Assembly (NCBI GenBank): GCA_012064385.1 | Contig: QRDG01001991.1 | Span: 555,290 to 619,289, forward strand | Reading direction: 5' to 3' | DNA: 64,000 nt | Source: Puccinellia tenuiflora | Taxonomy: Eukaryota; Streptophyta; Magnoliopsida; Poales; Poaceae | In this document: piece by piece, positions 55,535 through 64,000 of the stretch | Position numbering within the stretch: position 1 is the stretch's first letter | Layout of the letters: every line of letters starts with the position of its first letter | Position numbers and translations under genes: made by a program | Notes under the pieces: model-generated | Seen by the model: only the letters and a program-made list of their open reading frames with translations | Told to the model about the DNA's origin: nothing | Database searches by the model: none

Positions 55535-57558
55535 GGACGAGCTAGCACCAGGCATCATGAGACGACCCCATGGCCAGCTACTTGCATCGCCTTGCACCTG
55601 CTTCCTGGCACTGGGAGCACGCACCTGTCGCTGCTAAGCCAGTGGCGATCGAGGTGTGAACGAGTCAATTTTGTTGCGTTGCGCCTTGGACACAAATGGG
55701 AGAGATCACGAAAGCTCACAGGAGAGATCACTGCAACGGTGAAAGCCGACCAGACGGAAGTAGAAAATGGAGACACAACAGTACGGTTACACGTACGCAC
55801 GTTTGCTAGAAAATTGACCATTTCCGACGGCGACCTCGCCTGGATTTGTTCGCATATCCTCGATCGTCACCTCGCTAGAAAATCTAGCCTTGCAACTGAC
55901 CTAATTAAGGTCTAATTAAGGAACGGCCGTACGTACGCACGCATGACGTGGTTGTGTCTCTAGGGGTGTTGTGCCGTCGACGTCCTCGAGTTAAGGGCGC
56001 GATGGGCAATCCGTTCACACTTTTCTTCACTCGGTCGACGACATGTTATAGCTAGCCTCCGTTGCAATCTCGACGTTGAGGTAACATTGCCCAAATAGGT
56101 CCTTGTTTTGTTGTAATCTATCTGTTACGATGCAGGATTCTATAGCAAGGACAAGTAAGTTACCTAGCTATATCTTGGGATTAACATTTCGTTACTGTAG
56201 AGATGTAGGTGAGTCGTCGACGTTTCGTTTACTGATCTGGAAAAAAAAGAGGAAAGGTTCTTATTAATCCCGGCCCCAGTCGACGTGTCCTCTTCACTAG
56301 AGGCTGGAGCTGAAGACTGTCCAGAACACACACGTCCAAACGTTTGTCCAACACCACGCATACAAACAGTCAAATATAGTCCAATTCATGAAGTTTACTT
56401 CTCTACGGACTGCACGTGCATCTTACATTTTCATAGCTAGCCCGGTGAGTTGAGCCAAAGATCGATGTGGGCGCGATTGTTCGCCCATCCGTGATTCGCT
56501 TTAATTACTTTCCGTTGACACAATTTCATTTACTTGCCTCAAAAACGTTGTAGGCCACGCGAAACTTTCGATCCCAAGGACATGTTGCGGGCCACTTATC
56601 GTCGATGACAAGTACCGATCAACAGCAACTGCTAGCGTGGTAGTATCTCGTATTTTCTTTCCTTTTTAATTCAAGACATTATTAGATAAGAAGTAGTAGC
56701 ACTGTGGCGAACAGATCGATTTTCTTTGAATTTTTAATCCATCATTTGAGGCTGTATGTAGTTTGCTCCCGGGAAAAGCTTGGTGGCCATTAACGAGAAA
56801 GATCTGGAGGTGCCATCACAGCACAGCATGGACCGTACTCCTCGTGAGAGATTTTTCCAGATCGAACTAAATTCCAGGTCTCGTGGCAGCAGCTACGTGA
56901 AGGAAATATATATCCATGGCATGTCGATCAGTTGCAAAATTCTTTTGTGCCTTAGCAGCGAAGGATATAAAAATATATGTACATACTACATATATGTTGG
57001 CCTAGCTCGTTTGGCTGGAGGGGTGGATGTATAACCTCAACACATCAGTTTTTTGAAGCGGACAAGTCATCCCTGCTATTCGTACAATTCAGTTTTGAGG
57101 AACGGGCTTAACCAAGAGTAACACATAAGTATTACTTATATTCTTAAAAGATTGCATCTTTTGGTGGTTTAGATAGCGAAGTGAAATTACCTTAGATTTT
57201 GTTAAAATCCTTATAATTTCGTTGTGTGCATTCTCAATGTTTCGAATTGCTCGTGATATTGAGTTATTGCATATTTCTTGGATTAAAAAAGCTACAATAA
57301 TTTTATCATATCACTTGCTAAATAATCAATTGCATAAAGGTAGTAATAATATTGACAAAATTTTGGCCTGAACAAGTAAGAAAGTGACCCATCACTTTAG
57401 GATTAAGCCACGAGATGTGTGGTTGAGGGTCACTTCGTGCTCGAATAGATTGGACCATGAAATTCCATGGGCTAGCCGGCCCATCATTCATTTGAGCTAG
57501 CTTTTTGTGCGAGGTAGTAGCAAATATGAACTCGTAAAAGGAAACAATATGTTAGCGG
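55535..57558. other. HSP20 upstream region and intergenic sequence
   Basis: 55535-55920 is the HSP20 upstream region; it has open frames (for example 55484-55915 +) without domains. 55920-57558 holds no recognisable gene. 56780-57034 (+) is open for 84 codons but has no domain or promoter support. Confidence 0.5.
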
Positions 57559-57567
57559 CCTCTCACC

Positions 57568-57980
57568 GGGGGCGGCGTTTCTGCACCCGGGTGCACCAGC
57601 TCCCCTTATTTTCAAGCAATTTTTAAAAATAGTAAAACATTATAAAAAAAAATATGAAAAAAATTGTTGACATACATATATGAGTTTACAACACTCGTGC
57701 AAAATTTCGGAATGAAATGAAAATTTATGTGCCCTGTACAAAAAAGACAAATACAGTTGTCAGAATGAGATCTAAAACATGAATTTGAAAACACTGATTT
57801 TGTCTTTTTTGTAAAGAGCACAGAAATTGTCATTTAATTCCTAAATTTTGCACGACTGTGGGACACTCATATGTGTGTGTCACCAATTTTTTTCAGATTT
57901 TTTCATAATGTTTTACTATTTTTTAAAATTGCTCGAAGAAAACAGGTGCATGTGAGCTCGGGTGCATAGATGAATTTCCG
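57568..57980. mobile_element. Mutator-type foldback MITE (413 bp), copy 3 of 3
   Basis: A perfect 9-bp TSD CCTCTCACC at 57559-57567 and 57981-57989 flanks an almost complete hairpin. TGCACCCGGGTGCA at the left is mirrored by ATGCACCCGAGCT read from the right, and the AT-rich arms pair over most of their length. The 9-bp TSD points to the Mutator superfamily. Confidence 0.85.
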
Positions 57981-58172
57981 CCTCTCACCACAATATCTTC
58001 TTCTGCACATAAAGGTTCCCTATCGTCCTTCTATTCACAGTCTATCATTTTGTTATCCAATATTAAGAGGACACCAAGTAGATGAAAAAAACTAGTAGTA
58101 TTCTCACAGGAATTATAAGAGAACGGAAAGAAGGCTCCGCCCTTACCTCCCTGACCTCTTATGTGCTAGCGA

Positions 58173-58239
58173 CATATTACCATTTACTTTTCTCGAAAGG
58201 GTGAACATGCCCCGGTCTATGCATATTACCATTTACTTT
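58173..58239 (-). mobile_element. 31-bp LINE tail with 18-bp TSD
   Basis: CATATTACCATTTACTTT occurs perfectly at 58173-58190 and 58222-58239. It encloses 31 bp whose minus-strand reading (CATAGACCGGGGCATGTTC, then ACCCTTTCGAGA) resembles the extreme 3' end of grass LINEs. With the T-rich joint this is best read as an extremely 5'-truncated LINE insertion. Confidence 0.65.
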
Positions 58240-58589
58240 ATATATCTACTTTGTTATGTTTGTCTTAAGCGGAAGGAAAGGAGTGGTCGCACACACACCT
58301 CTCCCTAATCGGCCAGCAACCTATTACTTTTCCTTTATTTTTAGGTCTACTTAAGTTTTTCTGTATGTCCCTTTCTTTTTAGTCTTTCTCTAATGGAATT
58401 GCCCTTTTATTCTCAGACTGTCATTTTTTTTCATTTTTGTATGCCCCTTTTTTTTAGTTGTTTGCTAGGTCATAGATTATTTATGTCATTTTATTAGAAC
58501 ATAAATGTAACATCGATTGGCGTAGATTGTGCAATCTTATTAATAAACAATTATTTCAATTTGATAAGAAGAAATAGATTTATTATGTA

Positions 58590-58861
58590 CTCCCTCCGTT
58601 CCTTGATATAAGGTGCCTAAGGTTTTGAGTTTTTTTTTTCAAAATATAAGGTGTATTGTGATTTATAGACAATTGTATCCATTCACAAATGAGCCACAAT
58701 ATGGAAACGAGGGATTTGAAGGATTATTTTCAAATTTTGGCTATTAATAACTCCTATATCTCGATTTTTACATGAGAAAATAAGTCCAACACATGCAAAA
58801 TACTGATGTCTTAAGATCCATGCCTAAACCTTAGACACCTTATATTCAGGAACGGAGGGAG
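58590..58861. mobile_element. Stowaway-like MITE (272 bp)
   Basis: CTCCCTCCGTTCCTTGATATA at the left is mirrored at the right (TATATTCAGGAACGGAGGGAG, partly), with a TA TSD at 58588-58589 and 58862-58863. Typical Tc1/mariner-derived MITE of Triticeae. Confidence 0.88.
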
Positions 58862-58863
58862 TA

Positions 58864-59640
58864 TCTTTTTTGCGAAATATTTATTATTTATCCTTGAATA
58901 AAAGGTGTTCTTCTATTTCGAGTGCTACTATACTCCCATTAAAATATATTTTCGAGTGCAATCTTATCTTGTGTTATCCATTAGCATATATTTTGTGTCA
59001 AAAAAAATATATCTTGTCAGTGTTTGAATAAAATTTGGAATTGAAGTTTTCAACGTATATGTTAACTGATTCATTCCGCGAAATTTGTGGACTTGCGATC
59101 AATTAATTTTTAAGAAAAATGATTATTTCAATAATAATATTTTATTTTAAAATGCATTATAAGTTTAGCACGGCATTGGGGGGTGGGGGTGATACATAAT
59201 ATGTACATTATTAATATTTAGATTCAAAGATATATGTATTGTCATTAATTTGAAGATTTTCAGATCTCAAATGCCAATTAATATAAAGAAAGTCCTACAT
59301 ATATGTTTGAAGATGTAGTGGGGATAAGACATTTCTTAATAATACAAATTAAATTTATAGGACCAAAAATTGGAATTAAATTATAAGATATTGTATGATA
59401 CACAAACTAATAAGTGGTATTTATGGTATTTAAGAGTACTAGTATTTCATATATCGCAATCTTGGAGGCATTTAAGAAAAAACACTACAAGATATATTTT
59501 GATATATATTCTAATACTTATAATGATATTGATTGGCATCAACTGACTATATAAAACCAATAATTAATGTGGGAAATGATATAAAATCAAGATTTGATCC
59601 TCTGAGATCTCTTTTCAAAACGGACATAGTCCCTAGATTT
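58864..59640. other. AT-rich intergenic sequence
   Basis: Very AT-rich with no open frame of note and no repeat ends recognised. Confidence 0.5.
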
Positions 59641-59651
59641 GATCGTGCCTC

Positions 59652-59659
59652 TATATAAT
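59652..59659 (+). promoter_or_regulatory. TATA box for small ORF
   Basis: TATATAAT lies 90 bp upstream of the ATG at 59742, a normal plant TATA-to-start distance. Confidence 0.45.
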
Positions 59660-59741
59660 ACAAATATAAGGACATAGCTTGTGAAATATCCAGCAAAAGG
59701 AAAAATATTTGTAGGAGGACAGAAATAGGAACGCGTTCTTC

Positions 59742-59912
59742 ATGCCATTTTTCAAGAACAAAAAAAGAGCTATGTGCTGGGTAGTTCTCCTGATGATGTC
59801 TACCAATTTACTGTCATGTCATGCAACAGGGAGAACCAAAGGTACGCCGACTTGTTTATATCACTTCATATTTTATAATGTAGGCATTGGTTATTCGGAT
59901 AATTTCGAGTAA
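59742..59912 (+). CDS. Candidate small secreted protein (56 codons or first exon)
   Basis: The ATG at 59742 opens a 56-codon frame to the TAA at 59910. The start MPFFKNKKRA is basic and is followed by a hydrophobic stretch (MCWVVLLMMSTNLL) and SCHA, a good signal-peptidase site. This is a three-part secretion signal. After TGRTK the sequence reads AAAG|GTACGC, a plausible splice donor, so this may be exon 1 with the rest beyond. The Gypsy LTR inserted at 59997 would then cut the intron. A TATA box sits 90 bp upstream. I do not recognise the family. A chance ORF in AT-rich DNA is possible. Confidence 0.4.
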   Translation: MPFFKNKKRAMCWVVLLMMSTNLLSCHATGRTKGTPTCLYHFIFYNVGIGYSDNFE

Positions 59913-59996
59913 CTCTTGTAATATACACGGCAAATGCTAATACTAACAGGGAAAGCTATTTCATTATGCGTAGGTACCACTGGCTGGGAGAGATTG

Positions 59997-62900
59997 TGTA
60001 GCGCCCTGACCCAGAACTATACAATAAAGTTTTGTGTAACCGGTCATGCTACACAATCGAAGGTTACTGGGTTTACCAATCCCAGGCCAAAACCTTTGGC
60101 AGGCGTGCTCGGAATGGATCATCGACACGCAACACTTCGATCATGTCATAAGCTCAGACATAGCTATCATGTATAGTTGAGAGATCAAGACTTGTGCAAC
60201 AACTGGCACATCACAGACTCTCCGACACAAAAAGATTCATATAGCAACTCATATATGAGAAAGATACAAATTACACACAAAATGGGTCACAGACCCATCA
60301 GTACATCAAACGGAAGCGAAGTAGTTGTCTAGTACAACAAGATCCAAATATATGGCCTAAGAGGCCTACACATAAACATAACCCAGCCAGCTTGTTCCAC
60401 GGTCCCAAGCTGCCACCTGGGAACCCCGAACTACTCGTCGACGTCCACGAAGAACCCACCTGTGTGCTCGGTGTCGTCCTCCTCTGAAACAAATTAATAG
60501 GCAGCAAAGAGAGACTGAGTACGACGTACTCGCAAGTTTAGTAGGGCGATATAGGCCCAATGCTGACGGAGGCTCTGAAACGGTATGTAGCTATTTTGCA
60601 TAAAGCTAGATTTTCTTTTCAAAAGATATAAGAGACCCATGGCATCGACTACTCAGAATATTTTCTGAAAAAGAGATAAGATAGTAGCTGTTCATCTTCG
60701 GTTCTCATCGAACCAAATTGTAGCCAGAAACCTCTCATCTCCACCAAGGCACTCCCTCGAATCACCCTCGAGGAAATGAACCTTTTAAGCACACGTTGAG
60801 TTGCAACCTTTAGCTGCCAAGTTTTAATTAATTAGGTTATACTTTTCTATGAGCTAATCCGCCTTTCCCAAGATTTGTCCATAATCGTGGACACGGCTTT
60901 TCGAAAATATTTAACCCTGCAGGGGTGTACTAATTTACCCATCGGTACCGTCCGGCTCACCTGATTGGCCCGCTTCCGGGGAAGGCCGGCGAGTGGGCGT
61001 GGTTAGACCTTTACATTGCATGAGGCTTACTCAAGGACCTTCAGTGTGCGGAAGGACAGGTTCAGCGCCTCTAACGCCCTGCCCCGCGGCCACATCCTAA
61101 ACACCACCGTCCTCATCGTTTCTTTTTCCAACCACACACTCACACACAAATGGAAATAGCAAACTAGAGGACCCTTGACAAGCCCCTCACAACTTATTCG
61201 GTCATAGGGGATTCCATATGTCCCCATCTTTGGAAGCACGCTCGTTTCTTGGTTCTAGCTAAAAGCACTCTCAGCCTAGGCGGCAAGAATGAGGCAAAAC
61301 ACCATCCCCGGATGGCAACTCATCCAGGCCTTTAAACAATTTAATTAAGTACACTAGCATCATCCACCTTGTCCGAACATTCCATCCATTTCATAAATCA
61401 TGGAAATAAATAACGGACAACTAAGCATTATACTAAGCATGGCTAAGAATAGCTAAGCATTTAACTACAAGAATAACATAATTTGTCTCCGTCCAACACA
61501 TAAGACCTAGGGTTCATAGGAGGGGATACATGTATTGGTTCGGGGAAAAACATGCATTCATAGGATACTCTACATCTTGATCAAAATTGTCATTGGAATC
61601 ACATGCAATATTATGGTGGAAAAAATAAGTTTAGAAAGAAACAGGATGCTAGATGCCAAAAAGGTTAGGTTATCTCTTGCCTTGCTGCCGGGGCGTGTAG
61701 TACGGCTCGTTGGGGGTAGATAGGGTTAACCTCCACTCCGGAATCTATCGATATCCAAGCAAGAATAGAAGAACAAAATAAATCACACGAAGACAAGGTG
61801 CAATGCACAATCATATGATGCCATTACAAGATTATGCAAAGATATCATCATATAATTTAAATAGCAAAATTAAATGGAGAGCCAAATAATTAGTGCAATT
61901 ATTTGGAAACAACCCCATATTTAACTTAATGACCACATTGTTCATACTTTTATTAATTTACTCAAAGTGGTTTAGATATGCATGAACATGACATGAATGG
62001 ATAGGGTTTGTTCTTCCGATCATTTTGGTATCTTATTTGTAAATTTTCAATTATCGATGATTAAATAGTGAATTAAATAATTAATTGAATTTAATTTGTT
62101 TAATCATCTAAAGAATAACATCAAATAAATATTTGTGATCATGATTTGATAGCATTTGAAACACTGATCATTTTGATATTTTATTCATAATTTTTGGTTA
62201 AATATTTATCGAGTTATGAATTTTCCCAAATTAAGTATTATTTATGCCATTTTAATAATTCTTAATAAACAGTAAGAATAATAGTTTCTAAAGATCATTA
62301 CAATGATACCAACATGTAGGATTTGTTTTTCTGAACAACTTGGTATATCATTAGGTAAATTTGAACCAATATTTAAATAATTATCATTTTATTTAATTTA
62401 ATTAAATAAATAAATTTACTGTTGGGCCGACCTCCAAATCGGCCCAGGCCGGTTTCCAGGCCGGACCTGTGTCTGAGGCGGCCGGCCTCCTGGCCGGCCC
62501 AGACCAGGCACCAGGCCGGGCTCCTTTCGGAGGCAGCCGGCCTCCCGGCCGGCCCAGACCGGAGCCCAGGCCGGGCATGGGCCTGAGGCAACCGGCTGTC
62601 TAGCCGGCCCAGGCCGGTGCTCAGGCCGGGGTGGCGACGGTGGTGACCACGGCGATAACGGCGGCCGCGGCGACGGTGAGAAGCGGCGAGAGGGAGAGGG
62701 GAGAGGGGAAAACGCGCACACGGATGGGGAACTCACCCCGGGCAAGTTGATGCGGTCGGGGTGGCCGGAGAGGTGAGGATGGCGGCGAAATCGGCTCGGC
62801 GGAGCGCGGCCGATGCGGGAGGACTCGAGGACGGAAACGAGAAGGAATGCATCGGCTCCGGCGATCCCGGGTCAATTCCTCAGGTAGAGAGGGAGAGGAG

Positions 62901-63831
62901 AGCACGGCGGAGCTCGGGGAGGCTTCGGCTTGCCCCGAGGGGGCCGGAGTCGACGACGATGCGCGGAGGACGGTGGCGGCGAGGCGTCGGTCTTGGGCCT
63001 AGCTAGGGATCGAGCACCGATCCAGAAAACGGGGAGAATGGGTCGGGGGTGAGAGGGGGAGCATGTGGCGATGGTGGGGGGCCCTCCTAATCCTCCAGGA
63101 GCCACGGCAGCTTGCGGCATGGGTACGGAGGAGGTGGCGGCATGGCTACAGGAGGAAGAAGAAAAGAAAAAGGCAGAAACCCCCTGGCTCCATTTTTAAT
63201 AATTGCAAACAGGTCCAGTGGCACTTTTAGGGATTTAAATAAGGCACCTAAAACTTTTTATAATTTCTGCAAAAATTCAGGTGGCCTCCCCTTGACCTTT
63301 AGAAGCTCCACAAAAATTTGGGTTGCAAAATAAAATGTTTTGCTCCACATTTGTTCACAGAATTTAATTAAGGCAAATTTTGACAATTTCCAAATTGTAT
63401 TTATTTGGAGTATTTAAGCATTTCCAAAAATAATGAAAATATTCATGGAGGCTTTCACAACAATATTGAAGCTCCCCATGATTTTAGTTTGAATTTTTGG
63501 AAAGTTTATCTTAGTTTCAAAAATAGAATTGAATGGAACCAATTTTGGATTCTCAAATTCATTTCTCATTTGGCAATATTTAGATTTTGAAAATTGGTTA
63601 TAAAATGTAAACTTGGAACTTCCTAAAAAATTTGGAAGTCCAAGAATGATTGTTTGCCAAGTTAAGCAATTGCATTGGTTGGGATGTTTGGGGAGTTTGC
63701 TTCCCCATTTTAATTGGTTTCAAAGTGAAGTATTAGAAGTAGCAATTTCATAGGGATGCCATGACGCAAACAAGAATGCAAAAAGTGGAAAAATTCTTCG
63801 TATTTTTTAGTACAAAGCTGAGGATGTTACA
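59997..63831 (-). repeat. Gypsy 3' LTR (3.8 kb), minus strand
   Basis: On the minus strand it starts TGTAACATCC at 63831, right after a purine-rich AAGGGGAGTTTAAT, and ends near 59997 with GGGCGCTACA. TG...CA ends and the adjacent pol terminus (63868-64000) establish the orientation. At 3.8 kb it is unusually long. It has a GC-rich central block (62420-63140) and AT-rich flanks (61850-62410 and 63190-63800). The long frames in the GC block are not supported as genes. The other LTR lies outside the window. Confidence 0.8.
62431..62631. repeat. 55-bp tandem repeat in Gypsy LTR
   Basis: Three full units and one partial unit start at 62431, 62486, 62541 and 62596. Each has CGGCCCAG and CAGGCCGG. 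Very GC-rich and partly palindromic (GGCCGGCC). Confidence 0.85.
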
Positions 63832-63867
63832 ATTAAACTCCCCTTAGAGGAATCTCGTCCCGAGATT
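63832..63867 (-). promoter_or_regulatory. Gypsy 3' non-coding strip with polypurine tract
   Basis: Between the pol stop and the LTR, the minus strand reads AATCTCGGGACGAGATTCC and then a purine-rich AAGGGGAGTTTAAT directly before the LTR. This layout is typical of the 3' ends of chromovirus-type Gypsy elements. Confidence 0.65.
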
Positions 63868-64000
63868 CTAGGCTTGAGTGAAGAAGGTGGGATATTCCTG
63901 TCGAAGACTAGTTTCTCGCTCCCACGTGGCTTCTTCTTCGGAATGGTTAGACCATTGAATTTTTAGGAACTTGATGGTCTTGTTGCGGGTTTTCCTTTCC
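63868..64000 (-). CDS. Gypsy pol C terminus (chromodomain-like), partial
   Basis: The last 43 codons of a Gypsy polyprotein, open from the window edge to the TAG at 63868-63870. KTIKFLKIQWSNHSEEEATW followed by ERE...EYPTFF is the chromodomain-like end of the integrase in chromoviruses (the V-x-W-x...EEATWE...YP.F pattern). It would help direct integration to chromatin. No break is visible in the portion seen; the rest of pol is outside the window, so activity cannot be judged. Confidence 0.8.
   Translation of the reverse strand, partial: ERKTRNKTIKFLKIQWSNHSEEEATWERETSLRQEYPTFFTQA

Noticed and set aside
55079..55545. Long frames opposite and overlapping the HSP20 gene
   Set aside because: Shadow frames of a GC-rich coding region.
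55600..55900. Possible heat-shock elements upstream of HSP20
   Set aside because: No clean nGAAnnTTCn array was found near the TATA box; isolated TTC/GAA words are not enough.
62416..63120. Pro/Ala-rich open frames in the Gypsy LTR
   Set aside because: They lie in an LTR, overlap a 55-bp minisatellite and show no domain.

Overview
The window is grass nuclear DNA, most likely from a Triticeae genome (wheat, Aegilops, barley group). The basis is a BARE/Angela-type Copia LTR with an initiator-Met tRNA primer site, Stowaway MITEs, an Au-like tRNA-derived SINE, CACTA elements with inverted subterminal arrays, long-LTR Gypsy elements and monocot-type calmodulin-like and HSP20 genes. The species cannot be fixed from this sequence alone. 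I see no rRNA, tRNA, CRISPR or prokaryotic features.

Host genes are few. Three intronless calmodulin-like (CML) genes form a dispersed cluster: CML-1 (23709-24272, +), CML-2 (31547-32194, +) and CML-3 (42211-42801, -). CML-1 and CML-3 are close copies in opposite orientation. CML-2 is older, has a proline/alanine-rich tail and has lost key residues of EF-hand 4. All three keep a related promoter with a CGCG box and an ACGTG core. One intact HSP20 gene lies at 54919-55428 (-), and a broken copy of its 3' part lies 3-7 kb to its left, split by transposons. A short ORF with a signal-peptide-like N terminus and a TATA box (59742-59912) is a candidate small gene cut off by a Gypsy insertion. The likely roles of the recognised genes are calcium sensing and protein folding under stress. 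No pathway linking them is visible here.

Most of the rest is nested transposable elements, many with exact target-site duplications (TSDs). 1-21316: a TRIM-like LTR copy, then a LINE relic that received one LINE on the minus strand and a second on the plus strand; the second was split by an 11-kb Copia element, which holds a 2.6-kb CACTA. 24505-30082: a Harbinger-type MITE split by a Mutator-type element (TSD TTATATATA), itself split by a 4.2-kb solo LTR (TSD GAGGG). 30086-31036: a LINE 3' relic. 32643-36232: several MITEs and a Pack-MULE-like element. 36366-42070: a 5.7-kb CACTA carrying a captured exon of plastid ribosomal protein bL9 and a Stowaway. 43340-44288: a second TRIM-like copy, inverted relative to the first. 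44510-46500: a Gypsy gag relic and unassigned sequence. 47830-52006: the HSP20 pseudogene split by two Harbinger-type elements, one of which carries a Helitron. 52010-53400: a large degenerate AT-rich repeat. 54022-54337: a SINE. 57568-58861: MITEs and a 31-bp LINE tail with an 18-bp TSD. 59997-64000: the 3' LTR and pol terminus of a chromovirus-like Gypsy on the minus strand.

No wholly new biological system could be demonstrated. The most informative items are the captured bL9 exon, the CML promoter and EF-hand evolution, the HSP20 pseudogene with back-to-back insertions, the TRIM-like pair and the small secreted-peptide candidate.
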